A DNA stretch of 64,000 bases, from assembly GCF_022808645.1 (NCBI RefSeq), contig NZ_JAKZKT010000018.1:24170-88169 (forward strand), written 5' to 3'. The DNA comes from Bacillus litorisediminis (GTDB lineage: Bacteria; Bacillota; Bacilli; Bacillales; JC228). The notes under the pieces are model-generated. The model saw nothing but the letters and a program-made list of their open reading frames with translations. It was not told the DNA's origin and made no database searches. The first letter of the stretch is position 1; each line of letters starts with the position of its first letter. The translations under genes were made by a program, and so were the position numbers. Of this stretch, positions 35,652 to 44,927 are shown piece after piece.

Positions 35652-36275
35652 TCAGAAAGTAATCTGTTCTTTAAGGGATTCCATTCCAAAACGATTTAAA
35701 AACCTCGGAAAATCCTCTCTTTTTTTCCCGTTTGCTGCATATATATCAATAATTTGATCTACTACACTGTAAAGTTGCTCAGGTGTCAGGGACTCATACA
35801 ATAGCTCTCCAACCCGCGCATCCTTTCCCTTAGCTTTTCCTCCAACATATACATTAAAAGAGTCTCTAACCTTCATTACACCGATATCGTTCACCATTGG
35901 CTCGCCACAGCCAATCGGACAGCCTGTATAGGCTGGCTTTAAGGTAAAAGGGACAGGTTTACCGGCAATCCGGTTATTTAACTCCTTAGCAACTGGCATT
36001 CCTTCTTCTAACTCCCCTTTACAGAAATTACATGTCCTTAAGCTTTTAACATATTTTCCGACTGGGTAGCAGTGGAGGCCAACCTTAGTAAATTCTTCTT
36101 TAATCGCATCCAAATCATGTTCTGGCACTTCCAGATAAAGCTGCTGGAAGGTAGTTAACTCTAACTCATCTGCTTCATCCATATATTTTGCAATCGTCAC
36201 AAGCTGTTTTGGCGTTAATTTCGCGCCAAAGCCTATCCCGCCATTGACGGCGATTTTTATTTTATTTGTTGTCAT
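35652..36275 (-). CDS. nitrite/sulfite reductase-like siroheme-Fe4S protein
   Basis: 207 residues, about half the length of a full assimilatory reductase. Ferredoxin-like half domain at the N-terminus, then cluster motif CNFCKGE with GCPIGCGEP downstream (the CxxC...CxxxC arrangement that binds an Fe4S-siroheme pair). A small stand-alone family known in Bacilli; activity uncertain. The downstream ferredoxin could feed it electrons. Confidence 0.85.
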   Translation of the reverse strand: MTTNKIKIAVNGGIGFGAKLTPKQLVTIAKYMDEADELELTTFQQLYLEVPEHDLDAIKEEFTKVGLHCYPVGKYVKSLRTCNFCKGELEEGMPVAKELNNRIAGKPVPFTLKPAYTGCPIGCGEPMVNDIGVMKVRDSFNVYVGGKAKGKDARVGELLYESLTPEQLYSVVDQIIDIYAANGKKREDFPRFLNRFGMESLKEQITF

Positions 36276-36360
36276 TCCTCTTCCATCCTTATGTTATAAA
36301 AAAGTTATGTGAGTGGAAAATACCTTGACACCCCTAAGGATGCCGATTGGTTCCCAAATG

Positions 36361-36489
36361 TTAGTCTTGGTGATTTTGACCATGCTCTTCATTATTGACT
36401 ACTTCTTCCGCAAAGAATCCTTCATAAATCGCATAGCTGCCTATTACAAGCAGCAAATAGAAAAAAGCTGCCAGTGCCCATTTTTTCAT
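36361..36489 (-). CDS. small membrane peptide with His-rich tail
   Basis: A 42-residue ORF: MKKWALAAFFYLLL then a hydrophobic stretch to about residue 22 and a tail ending EEHGQNHQD. AGGAAAGG lies before ATG 36489. It starts 21 bp after the copA stop in the same direction, so it is probably the last gene of the csoR-copZ-copA operon. One membrane segment plus three acidic and two histidine residues in the tail would suit a copper-handling peptide; that is inference. Confidence 0.7.
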   Translation of the reverse strand: MKKWALAAFFYLLLVIGSYAIYEGFFAEEVVNNEEHGQNHQD

Positions 36490-36510
36490 AGAGAATCAAA
36501 CCTTTCCTGA

Positions 36511-38934
36511 TTAAATCGTTTTTTGATTTAGTTTAACTCTTTGTAAACGAAGAGCATTTAAAACAACGGAGACTGAACTAAAGGCCATTGCAGCCCCTGC
36601 TAACCATGGAGCCAAAAATCCTGCAGCCGCGATTGGGATGCCTAACGTATTATAAGCAAGTGCCCAAAATAGATTTTGCCTGATATTTCGGATGGTTTTG
36701 TGACTCATTAAAATCGCATCTGCTATGCTGTTTAAATCGCCGCGCATCAGGGTTATATCTGCCGCTTCCATAGCTACGTCTGTTCCAGTTCCAATCGCCA
36801 TCCCAATATCAGCCATCGCTAACGCCGGTGCATCGTTAATTCCGTCTCCAACCATAGCCACTCGTTTGCCCTGCTGCTGAAGCTTTTTCACTTCTTCTGC
36901 TTTACCTTCCGGCAATACTTCGGCAATGGTTTGATCAATTCCGACCTCTTTCGCAATTGCTTGGGCGGTACGCTTGTTATCCCCGGTCATCATAATCACT
37001 TCAATGCCTGCATCTTTTAGGCGTTGGATGGCCTGCTTAGATGTAGCCTTAATGGTATCTGCCACAGCTACAAGTCCTTTATACTCTCCATCAATCGCTA
37101 CCAGCATCGCCGTTTTTCCGTTTTCTTCAAAGCCTTCCATTTCATTCGATTCAAATGCTATAGTAAATTTGTTTAACAATTTTCTTGTTCCAACTAATAC
37201 TTCACGGCCTTGAACAACCGCTTTAATCCCATATCCAGGAATCGCTTCAAACTGATCAGCACTCACGATATTAATGTTGCGTTCCTTAATACCCTCCACA
37301 ATAGCATTGGCCAGAGGGTGTTCGGATTGTTTTTCTGCTGACCCAACGAGACTTAAGAATGATTCTTCATCTATATTTCCATCTACCACTACATCTGTTA
37401 ATACCGGCTTCCCGTTTGTCACCGTACCTGTTTTATCAAGCACGACGGTTGTAATCTTATGGGTCATTTCTAAATGTTCTCCGCCTTTAAATAAGACCCC
37501 AAATTCAGCTGCCCTTCCTGATCCAGCCATAATAGAAGTTGGAGTTGCCAACCCTAGAGCACACGGACAGGCAATCACGAGTACGGCAATTAATTTTTCA
37601 AGCGCTTCGGCAAAATTACCAGGACTTATCCAGATAAACCAGATTAAGAAGGTAATAAGAGATATTCCTACTACGATTGGTACGAAAATACCTGAAATTT
37701 GGTCTGCTAATCTTTGAATCGGCGCCTTAGATCCTTGCGCTTCTTCGACAACCTTGATAATTTGCGCTAAAGCGGTATCTTTTCCTACTTTCGTTGCTTT
37801 GACTTTTAAAAATCCATTTTTATTGATGGTTGCGCCGATAACGATATCTCCGACCGTTTTATCTACTGGAACACTTTCTCCAGTAATCATGGATTCATCT
37901 AATGCAGAGTTTCCTTCGATGATTTCCCCGTCAACCGGTACCTTCTCTCCCGGTTTAATATAGATAATATCCCCAACAGTCACTTCCTCAAGCGGAATCT
38001 CGACTTCCTTTCCATTTCGTAAAACAGTCGCTGTCTTTGCCCGAAGCCCCATTAACTTTTTAATGGCTTCGGAGGAGCGCCCTTTTGCCCGGGCCTCAAA
38101 CAGCTTCCCTAATATGATTAATGTAATCAGAATTGCACTTGTTTCAAAGTAAAGCTCAACCATATGAGCATTTGTTCCAATGGATTTAATCGACTTATAG
38201 ACACTGTAAAAGTAGGCAGCTGAAGTTCCAAGCGCTACTAATACATCCATGTTGGCGCTTTTATTGCGCAAGGCTTTATATGCTCCTACATAAAATTGTT
38301 TCCCGATCACAAACTGAACTGGAGTAGCTAGCGCCATTTGTACCCATGGGTTCATAAACATATCCGGTACATAGATAAAGGACGTAAACTCAAAATGTCC
38401 AACCATCGCCCACAATAATGGCAGAGAAAGGATTAAAGAAAAGATGAACTTGCCTTTTTGCTTTTCTATTTCCTTTTCGCGATAATCGGCGGTTTCCTCC
38501 TGATCTTGCTTTAACTTTGCTTCATAGCCAATACTTTTTACTTTTTCAATCATATCTTGGACACTGACCTGTGAGGGATTGTACTCGACAGTGCCTGTTT
38601 CTAGCGCCAGATTAACCGCAGCCGATTGAACACCTTCTAATTTTTTTAGACCTTTTTCAATTCGAGTGGCACAGGCTGCACAGGTCATTCCCATCAGGTC
38701 AAACTCTGCCTTTTCCTTCACAACCCCATAGCCCAAATCCTGTATTTTTTTCTCAAACGCATCGGACTGTGTAACTTCCGGATTGTATTTAATCGTTGCT
38801 TTTTCAAGGGCTAAATTAACGTTCGCCTCTTCGACTCCTTCCAGTTTTTTCAAACCCTTTTCAATTCGGTTTGCACAAGCCGCACACGTCATGCCGGTTA
38901 CTTGTAAGTTAAGTTCCTGTACTTTTTTACTCAT
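36511..38934 (-). CDS. copA: copper-exporting P1B ATPase
   Basis: 807 residues with two N-terminal HMA domains (GMTCAACAN and GMTCAACAT), eight expected membrane segments, CPC in [26 protein letters not shown] and GDGINDAP. These are the hallmarks of CopA, which pumps Cu(I) out of the cytoplasm. It sits behind copZ with a CsoR box in the 78-bp gap. Confidence 0.96.
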   Translation of the reverse strand: MSKKVQELNLQVTGMTCAACANRIEKGLKKLEGVEEANVNLALEKATIKYNPEVTQSDAFEKKIQDLGYGVVKEKAEFDLMGMTCAACATRIEKGLKKLEGVQSAAVNLALETGTVEYNPSQVSVQDMIEKVKSIGYEAKLKQDQEETADYREKEIEKQKGKFIFSLILSLPLLWAMVGHFEFTSFIYVPDMFMNPWVQMALATPVQFVIGKQFYVGAYKALRNKSANMDVLVALGTSAAYFYSVYKSIKSIGTNAHMVELYFETSAILITLIILGKLFEARAKGRSSEAIKKLMGLRAKTATVLRNGKEVEIPLEEVTVGDIIYIKPGEKVPVDGEIIEGNSALDESMITGESVPVDKTVGDIVIGATINKNGFLKVKATKVGKDTALAQIIKVVEEAQGSKAPIQRLADQISGIFVPIVVGISLITFLIWFIWISPGNFAEALEKLIAVLVIACPCALGLATPTSIMAGSGRAAEFGVLFKGGEHLEMTHKITTVVLDKTGTVTNGKPVLTDVVVDGNIDEESFLSLVGSAEKQSEHPLANAIVEGIKERNINIVSADQFEAIPGYGIKAVVQGREVLVGTRKLLNKFTIAFESNEMEGFEENGKTAMLVAIDGEYKGLVAVADTIKATSKQAIQRLKDAGIEVIMMTGDNKRTAQAIAKEVGIDQTIAEVLPEGKAEEVKKLQQQGKRVAMVGDGINDAPALAMADIGMAIGTGTDVAMEAADITLMRGDLNSIADAILMSHKTIRNIRQNLFWALAYNTLGIPIAAAGFLAPWLAGAAMAFSSVSVVLNALRLQRVKLNQKTI

Positions 38935-38947
38935 TTTTAATTCTCCT

Positions 38948-38967
38948 TATACCTATACGGGGTATAT
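38948..38967 (-). promoter_or_regulatory. CsoR box in front of copA
   Basis: TATACCTATACGGGGTATAT, the TACC(C)-n-GGGGTA palindrome of CsoR operators, in the copZ-copA gap. This suggests a second, internal CsoR-controlled promoter. Confidence 0.8.
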
Positions 38968-39012
38968 TTTTTTGAAATAGAAATCGCGCTAACGAGAGCA
39001 CGGTTTTCACCA

Positions 39013-39219
39013 TTATTGAACTTCATAACCTTCTTCATCAATCGTTTGTTTAATTGTATCTATTTTTACTTCTTCAGGATTAAATTCAACTTGCACGGTT
39101 CCTTCTTCCAAAGAAACCATGACGTCTTTTATTCCTGAAAGTATTCCGACACTTCCTTCAATTGTTTTTACACAATGTCCGCAAGACATTCCAGCAACAT
39201 TTAATATTATTTTCTCCAT
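39013..39219 (-). CDS. copZ: copper chaperone CopZ
   Basis: 68 residues, one HMA fold with the Cu(I) motif GMSCGHC. Delivers copper to CopA and to CsoR. Second gene of the operon, with good spacing to csoR (15 bp). Confidence 0.96.
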   Translation of the reverse strand: MEKIILNVAGMSCGHCVKTIEGSVGILSGIKDVMVSLEEGTVQVEFNPEEVKIDTIKQTIDEEGYEVQ

Positions 39220-39234
39220 TATGGTCCTCTCCTA

Positions 39235-39573
39235 TTATTTTTTCATTAATTTTTGAATGGTAACGAGTACCTCATCTAAGACATCATCGTCTCCATCCTG
39301 AATTCTCTCCAGCACACAGGTTTTTAAATGACCCTCTAATAAAATCTTAGCTACACTATTTAAGGCCGATTGAGTAGCAGCAATTTGCGTAATCACATCA
39401 TCGCAATACGTGTCCTTTTCTATAAGACCTTTAATCCCGCGAATTTGTCCTTCGATTCTATTTAACCTGGCTGTTAAATTTGCTTTTACCTTATCTGAAT
39501 GGTGACTTTTTCTTTCCGTGGAACAACAGTCAGCCACATTTAACGTTTCTTCATTATTAAGGTTTACCGACAT
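39235..39573 (-). CDS. csoR: copper-sensing repressor CsoR
   Basis: 112 residues from ATG 39573, preceded by AAGGAGGTG. The longer frame (to 39696) runs through the operator and has no start site. CsoR ligands are visible: the Cys in DTYCDDV and His and Cys in EGHLKTC. Cu(I) binding releases the TACCCC-type operator. First gene of csoR-copZ-copA. The 30-residue Cys/His-rich N-terminal arm (DCCSTERKSHHSD) is longer than the minimum fold. Confidence 0.94.
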   Translation of the reverse strand: MSVNLNNEETLNVADCCSTERKSHHSDKVKANLTARLNRIEGQIRGIKGLIEKDTYCDDVITQIAATQSALNSVAKILLEGHLKTCVLERIQDGDDDVLDEVLVTIQKLMKK

Positions 39574-39600
39574 TGCAGCACCTCCTTGATTCCATCTTAA

Positions 39601-39619
39601 TATACCCCGTATGGGTATG
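39601..39619 (-). promoter_or_regulatory. CsoR box in front of csoR
   Basis: TATACCCCGTATGGGTATG, a TACCCC-n-GGGTA palindrome about 30 bp before the start codon, the standard position of the autoregulatory operator. Confidence 0.88.
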
Positions 39620-39729
39620 TCAAATGTTTTTTTAGCCATTTTTTTCAAAAAATAAATCTTTACTAATAACCCTTTGTAAACTCTCAATTCGATCATTCAA
39701 GAAACCATGTAAATACATTATTCGTTTCT

Positions 39730-40041
39730 GTGGGAAAACAGAGCTTTTCCTATAACCCTTCTACTTTAAAAATAAAAGAAGGTCAAAAGGTTTCACTTAT
39801 ATTAAACAACAGTGATTATATTGATCATGATATAGAAATTAAATCAATTCCGATTCAAAATAATTTGGTTGATAGTCAACATTCCTCTCATCATTCCGAA
39901 TCGAATATTCACCTTCATTCAGAAGCAAATAGTTCTAACCAGCTAATTTTTACACCTTTAGCAAAAGGGACATATGAGTTTTACTGTTCCACCCCTGGTC
40001 ATAAAGAAAACGGAATGACGGGAACATTAACTGTATATTAA
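39730..40041 (+). CDS. cupredoxin-domain protein lacking an export signal
   Basis: About 103 residues. The type 1 copper ligands are complete: His in DHDIEI and Cys/His/Met in YCSTPGHKENGM. A His/Ser-rich insert (HSSHHSESNIHLHSE) is present. The only possible start is GTG 39730, with no ribosome site; an in-frame stop lies at 39667 and no signal peptide or ATG exists between. I think the 5' end was lost (a decayed gene), but a very short intracellular cupredoxin cannot be excluded. It lies divergent from csoR. Confidence 0.55.
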   Translation: MGKQSFSYNPSTLKIKEGQKVSLILNNSDYIDHDIEIKSIPIQNNLVDSQHSSHHSESNIHLHSEANSSNQLIFTPLAKGTYEFYCSTPGHKENGMTGTLTVY

Positions 40042-40053
40042 CTGAACACCGTA

Positions 40054-40080
40054 CCTCTTTCTAATCGAAAGAGGTTTTTT
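40054..40080 (+). terminator. terminator after the cupredoxin gene
   Basis: CCTCTTTC (40054-40061) pairs with GAAAGAGG (40067-40074), followed by six T residues. Confidence 0.87.
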
Positions 40081-40330
40081 ATGCTCTAAATAATCAAAAC
40101 TGTAGGTAGATGAATAAAACAAATTGTTTAAAAAAATTAAGCTATGGTTACATGTAGTCCATCTGAAGGGTTTTTTTAATTATTTTGATTTACAATAGGA
40201 TAGGCAAATGAAAATTTCTAATTATAAGAATGGAAAAAATACTTAATTGAAAAACAGCTTTAATAGGGTATAGTTATACTATATTGTTTCGAAAGCAGAA
40301 ATATAAGAAATAAGAATTTTGGTGATATAC

Positions 40331-41500
40331 ATGAACAAATTAATTATAACTATGATATCTGTCCTTTTTATAAATTCCATTATGTCTTCAACCGTTTTTG
40401 GGGAAGACGCTCCGGCGCCTCCAACCATTAGTAGTGAAGCTGCCATCATATTGGAAGCCGATTCTGGACAGATTCTCTTTGATAAAAATGCAGATGTTCC
40501 AATGTACCCTGCCAGCCTAACTAAAATCGCAACAGCTATTTATGCAATCGAAACGGGAAATCTGGATGATATCGTCACGGTGAGCAGTAAAGCTAGAGAG
40601 GTAGATGGAACAAGGGTTTACCTGGAAGACGGAGAAAAAGTTACGTTAAAGAAGCTCCTCCAAGGACTGTTAATTAATTCAGGCAATGATGCCGGTGTTG
40701 CCATTGCGGAGCATTTAAGCGGCAGTGTCGAGCAGTTTGCTGATGATATTAATAAGTATTTAAAAAACGTTATAGGAATCGAAAATACAAACTTTGAAAA
40801 TCCGCATGGTCTCTTTGATCCGAACCATGTAACGACAGCTGAAGATTTAGCTAAGATCACTCAGTATGCCATGCATAACGAGGTATTTAGAGAAATATTC
40901 GGAACTCAAGAACTAGAATGGCAAGGTGAATCCTGGGATACAACCCTCTATTCTCATCATAAAATAGTAAAGGGTGAAATTCCCTACGAAGAAGTAACGG
41001 GTGGAAAAAATGGTTATGTCGACCAATCTGGATTCACCTTGGCAACAACAGCTGAAAATAATCAATTAGACTTGATTGTCGTAACCCTAAAAAGCAGTTC
41101 AGAAGCCATTGCTTATCAGGACACCGTTAGCTTATTAGACTTCGGCTTCAATCATTTTGTCACGTCAAGTATTGCTGAGGGAAAAACGTTTGACGTAGAT
41201 GGCGTGGAATTTATGACAAAAGATACATTATTTTATACCTATCCTAAAAGTGGACAAGTTCATACAGAGGTCAACAAGGATGGGGTATTAGAAGTTATGG
41301 CTCAAGACGGTACTGTCCTTGCTTCTTATGAACTAGATTCAACTGAAGTAGCTGCAGCAGCAGAAGTAAAGAAATCAACCGCTTCCGAAGAAAGTAATCC
41401 ATCGGTTTTTGATGGGTTATCGGATCATCTGCTTTTTGTTTTAGCAGCATTAGCCTTTGGAATTGTCATCCTGTTTTATCGGCAAACCCGTAAGGTATAA
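40331..41500 (+). CDS. D-alanyl-D-alanine carboxypeptidase (S11 family)
   Basis: 389 residues from ATG 40331. Signal peptide, then a penicillin-binding domain with SLTK (SxxK), SGND (SxN) and a third motif reading KNG (GGKNGY) where KTG is usual. A C-terminal membrane anchor (LLFVLAALAFGIVILFYRQ) replaces the amphipathic helix of some family members. Trims peptidoglycan stem peptides outside the membrane. Closest in look to DacF/YodJ-type enzymes; not certain which. Confidence 0.9.
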   Translation: MNKLIITMISVLFINSIMSSTVFGEDAPAPPTISSEAAIILEADSGQILFDKNADVPMYPASLTKIATAIYAIETGNLDDIVTVSSKAREVDGTRVYLEDGEKVTLKKLLQGLLINSGNDAGVAIAEHLSGSVEQFADDINKYLKNVIGIENTNFENPHGLFDPNHVTTAEDLAKITQYAMHNEVFREIFGTQELEWQGESWDTTLYSHHKIVKGEIPYEEVTGGKNGYVDQSGFTLATTAENNQLDLIVVTLKSSSEAIAYQDTVSLLDFGFNHFVTSSIAEGKTFDVDGVEFMTKDTLFYTYPKSGQVHTEVNKDGVLEVMAQDGTVLASYELDSTEVAAAAEVKKSTASEESNPSVFDGLSDHLLFVLAALAFGIVILFYRQTRKV

Positions 41501-41534
41501 AAGACCCCTTTGCAGTCTGCAAGGGGGTCTTTTT
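41501..41534. terminator. terminator of the carboxypeptidase gene
   Basis: AGACCCC (41502-41508) pairs with GGGGTCT (41524-41530), with T residues after it. An inner TTGCA / TGCAA stem extends it. Confidence 0.87.
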
Positions 41535-41541
41535 ATGCTTT

Positions 41542-41850
41542 TTATAAAAAATTTATGGGTTTTTCAATGTCAGTGTTACCTGATTTTTTATTAAAATATG
41601 CTTTAAATCTAATAAACAAAAATATCGCGCGAACGAATAAATCAATAGCTATCGATAACCAAACTCCAGCAATCCCCATTTCAAACTGGATTCCCAAAAT
41701 ATACACACCGAGAATCCGAATAATCTACATGCCAATAGCCGTACTATACATTGGACTCTTTGTATCCCCCATGCCTTGCAGGGCACCTGCTATTATTAAG
41801 CCAGCAGCTAATGCCAGCCCTCGAACATCAACCAGCAGTATGTTTTATTC
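41542..41850 (-). pseudogene. MATE-family transporter remnant (C-terminal end)
   Basis: Minus-strand translation gives a MATE efflux-pump C-terminus: GLALAAGLIIAGALQGMGDT..., then an in-frame TAG at about 41730, then LGVYILGIQFEMGIAGVWLS..., ending KPINFL with a TAA at 41542-41544. About 90 of some 450 residues remain and a stop interrupts them, so it is a dead fragment. The plus-strand open frame over the same bases (41510-41878) is its shadow. It sits between the carboxypeptidase and the sensor kinase. Confidence 0.85.
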
Positions 41851-41963
41851 AAGAACTTCTCTTCTCATTTCTGTCTAAAAAGTTTTTGTCCGCCTATTGT
41901 AAAATATTTTTTAACAGTTTTTTCTGTTATCTATCAGTTACAATACAAGCAGGTGATGTTGAT

Positions 41964-43343
41964 ATGAATAAACTTTCAATTAAATTGGGGCTTTCCTTTT
42001 TTGTAGTTTTCTTTGGGATTACCGTATTTCTTTTATTTTTTTTACATCAATCCATGGTTGAAACACAGGTTGATGGAGAGATGTCTTCTTTGCAGTTAAG
42101 AGGTAATTCTCATCGGGATGTGTTGTCTCAGAGCTTTAATCAAAGTACATTAGATCATGTTATGTTAATGGAATCGACATCCGATACCATTGTGGTAGTT
42201 TCAGATAATGAAGGAAACATATTAAGTTCTTCTGATGCGGTAACACCGATTGTGCAAAATATGATTAATCATACTGTTTCAGACAGGATGCTTCAAAGCA
42301 AAGATGCTTTTATTGAGACAGAATTTTGGGACAGCCCTTTTATAGCAACCGTAAGCAGCTTCCAGACCCAAAATCAGCCCTATTTTCTGTTTATGTTTAA
42401 ACCGACAGAAAATTTACAGATGATGATGCATGAAATGAACGAGCATTTTGTATACGGAGCGATTATCTCTCTGCTCGTTACGATTCTAGTCATCTATTGT
42501 CTGACAAATATTATTACCAAACCATTAATCAAAATGAAACAAGCAACTGAAAGGATGAGTATCGGCGATTTCTCAGTAGAGCTTCCTGAACACCGAAATG
42601 ATGAACTGGGAAAGCTCTCAAAAGCGATTCATAAGCTTGCTGATGATTTAAAGCATTTAACAGAATCCAGGAAGGAATTTTTGGCAAGCATCTCTCACGA
42701 ATTAAGAACACCCCTAACTTATATCAAAGGGTATGCCGATGTATGCAGAAAAGGGCTTATTAGTGATCAAGAAAGAGAGAAATATCTTCATGTCATTTAT
42801 GAGGAGTCTGAACGGGTATCCAGATTAGTACAGGATCTGTTCGAATTAGCTAAAATTGACAAGAATGAATTTGCCATTGAAAAAAGCAAGGTTTCCGTTA
42901 ATGAACTTATTCAGAACCTATTTGAGCGTTTTCAACCAGCTTTTGAAAAGGAAGGAAAAAAACTGGATTTAAAAGTAAGCGGAGAGATTTGGGCAAATAT
43001 AGATTCTATTCGTATCGAGCAATGCCTTCTAAACTTATTAGACAATGCGAAAAAGTATTCGCTCCCGAATAGCACAATTAAGTTAGAAGTTTTTGAGAAA
43101 AAGAGAAAGATTCACATCACAATTCAAAACAATAGTCTTCCGATTGATTCTCACCATCTTCCCCGCTTATTTGATCGCTTTTATCGGATAGACTCATCTC
43201 GCTCTAGAAAGCTTGGGGGAACCGGCCTGGGGCTTTCGGTTGTCAAAGAAGTGATCGAGGCTCACGGAGGCACCGTATCCTTTAAAGATAGCCACGGATT
43301 AATTACTGTACAACTATCTCTGTCAGGGGGAATCGGGGAATGA
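41964..43343 (+). CDS. sensor histidine kinase
   Basis: 459 residues from ATG 41964, preceded by AGGTGATG. One membrane segment near residues 10-28, an extracellular sensor loop to about 160, a second segment, HAMP linker (LIKMKQATERMSIGDFSVELPEH), HisKA with phospho-His in SISHELRTPLTYIKGY, then HATPase motifs (DNAKKYS, GGTGLGLSVVK). It overlaps the response regulator by 4 bp. Signal unknown; targets probably envelope-related. Confidence 0.93.
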   Translation: MNKLSIKLGLSFFVVFFGITVFLLFFLHQSMVETQVDGEMSSLQLRGNSHRDVLSQSFNQSTLDHVMLMESTSDTIVVVSDNEGNILSSSDAVTPIVQNMINHTVSDRMLQSKDAFIETEFWDSPFIATVSSFQTQNQPYFLFMFKPTENLQMMMHEMNEHFVYGAIISLLVTILVIYCLTNIITKPLIKMKQATERMSIGDFSVELPEHRNDELGKLSKAIHKLADDLKHLTESRKEFLASISHELRTPLTYIKGYADVCRKGLISDQEREKYLHVIYEESERVSRLVQDLFELAKIDKNEFAIEKSKVSVNELIQNLFERFQPAFEKEGKKLDLKVSGEIWANIDSIRIEQCLLNLLDNAKKYSLPNSTIKLEVFEKKRKIHITIQNNSLPIDSHHLPRLFDRFYRIDSSRSRKLGGTGLGLSVVKEVIEAHGGTVSFKDSHGLITVQLSLSGGIGE

Positions 43344-44017
43344 AAAGAAAGGTATTAATTGTGGACGATGAACCACAAATGCTAACATTGCTTAAAATTT
43401 ATCTGGAAAATCATCAGTTTCAATGTACATTAATGGACGATCCTTCAGCCGCAGTCGATTTTCTTAAAACGAATCCAATCGATATAATCCTGTTAGATAT
43501 TATGATGCCGAACCTCGACGGGTGGGAATTGTTAAAAGAGATAAGACAATTTTCTAATATTCCGGTTTTATATCTGACAGCCCGAACGAATCAGGAGGAT
43601 ATTATTAAAGGATTACGGCTTGGGGCTGATGATTTTATCACTAAACCATTTGACGAAGAAGTATTGGTAGCTAAAATCGAGGCTGTTTTAAGGAGATACT
43701 ATGGCGATGGAGCTCTGACGATTGAGGGCTTAACTTGGGATTCAGATGCACGAAGAGTATTATTTGCCGGGAATGAAATTCTTCTGACACCCAAGGAATT
43801 TGCATTATTGGGGCTATTCCTTAGAAACCAAAAGAGAGTATACTCACGTGAAGTGTTAGTGGATTTAATCTGGGGAGACGGGTCAGATCCTTCCGACCGT
43901 GCAGTTGATTCCCACATTCGCAACTTACGGGACAAACTGAGAAAAGCTGGATTCCCAATAGAAAAATACCTGCATACGATCTATGGTGCCGGATATAAAT
44001 GGAATCATTCACAATAA
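43340..44017 (+). CDS. OmpR/PhoB-family response regulator
   Basis: 225 residues. Receiver domain with VDDE, phospho-acceptor Asp in ILLDIMMPN, LTAR and K of ITKPFDEE. C-terminal winged helix (LTPKEFALLGLFLRNQKRVYSREVLVDLIWGD). Pairs with the preceding sensor kinase, with which it overlaps by ATGA. Confidence 0.95.
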   Translation: MKRKVLIVDDEPQMLTLLKIYLENHQFQCTLMDDPSAAVDFLKTNPIDIILLDIMMPNLDGWELLKEIRQFSNIPVLYLTARTNQEDIIKGLRLGADDFITKPFDEEVLVAKIEAVLRRYYGDGALTIEGLTWDSDARRVLFAGNEILLTPKEFALLGLFLRNQKRVYSREVLVDLIWGDGSDPSDRAVDSHIRNLRDKLRKAGFPIEKYLHTIYGAGYKWNHSQ

Positions 44018-44019
44018 CC

Positions 44020-44060
44020 AGGAGGAAACCTGCCTAATCAGATAGGCTTCCTCCTTTTTT
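44020..44060 (+). terminator. terminator of the two-component operon
   Basis: AGGAGGAA (44020-44027) pairs with TTCCTCCT (44049-44056) with an inner CCTGCC/GGC pairing and a six-T tail. Confidence 0.88.
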
Positions 44061-44098
44061 ATTATTCCTGGACTAAATGTGCTGCCACTAACCTGTAA

Positions 44099-44590
44099 TC
44101 ACGGTTGGCAGCATAGCTCCCCTTCACCGGCTTCTAATGCTGATTTTAAACTGCTTAGTACCTGATCCCATGCCATCACATGCCAGTCTATAGCCCTTTG
44201 CCATTCTTGCCCCTCGCCCCAGCCAGTGTGTGTAACAGTTACTTCCGTTTGTTCTCCTATTTCTTGTAGCTTTACATTAACTTCTGTAAGCTTGCTGCTT
44301 TGATTCATAAGTTCTGCCAGCGGATCTGGCCCCTTCCAAGTGAATGACAAGCTTTTAAATGGCTCTAATCCAATAATAGTACACCCTTTTGTACAGTTCC
44401 CCACTTCATTGCCTGGCTCAAAATATAATTCGTATTTGCCCCCAACTTCCGGCTCAACAATTGCTTTTCCAGCAAACCATTGAGAAACCCTATCGGACTT
44501 TGTCCATGCATACCAGACTAAATCAGCCTTTGAATCAATCATTACTTTCTTTTTAATTATTTTTTGTTCTGCCGTGTTTTGATTGGTCAT
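44099..44590 (-). CDS. SRPBCC-fold (AHSA1-like) protein
   Basis: 163 residues. START/AHSA1 helix-grip features: DLVWYAWTKSDRVSQWFAGK at the front and the HTGWGEGQEWQRAIDWHVMAWDQVLSSL ending. Binds hydrophobic small ligands or acts as co-chaperone-like factor; the true role is unknown. A Cys-Cys near the C-terminus (ELCCQP) is unusual. Stand-alone gene. Confidence 0.88.
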   Translation of the reverse strand: MTNQNTAEQKIIKKKVMIDSKADLVWYAWTKSDRVSQWFAGKAIVEPEVGGKYELYFEPGNEVGNCTKGCTIIGLEPFKSLSFTWKGPDPLAELMNQSSKLTEVNVKLQEIGEQTEVTVTHTGWGEGQEWQRAIDWHVMAWDQVLSSLKSALEAGEGELCCQP

Positions 44591-44720
44591 ACTAAACCCT
44601 CCATTTATTGGTTTTGTATACAGATTATACCGGATTACCTAATACTTTTAAATTCTAGTACAAAATTCAGCAATGGAGAATGATTTAACTGAATTTTCAA
44701 AAACTATGCCCAATTGATTA

Positions 44721-44875
44721 TGATTATCATTATTAAATAATTATTATTAATTTATAATCATTATTATTTACACACTCATAATTGTATGTTAATCTGTTTA
44801 TACACTTTTAAAATAGCCTTCTAAATACTAGTGCACATTAATTTACCAATTGTTTTTTGATGATTATCATTCTCA
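44721..44875 (+). promoter_or_regulatory. Fur and PerR boxes upstream of pfeT
   Basis: In the 337-bp gap: a Fur-like TGATTATCATTATTA at 44721-44735, a PerR-like TTATAATCATTATTA at 44752-44766 (one mismatch to TTATAATnATTATAA), and a second Fur-like TGATTATCATTCTCA at 44861-44875. Known B. subtilis pfeT (zosA) is activated by Fur and repressed by PerR, so the layout is expected. Confidence 0.78.
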
Positions 44876-44927
44876 ATTAGTTAAGTTTAATTGAGAATGT
44901 ATTTCAGTTGAAAAGGAGGTCTCTCCC

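Noticed and set aside
41510..41878. 122-codon plus-strand gene
   Set aside because: The minus-strand translation matches a MATE transporter end; the plus frame is its shadow and lacks a start signal.
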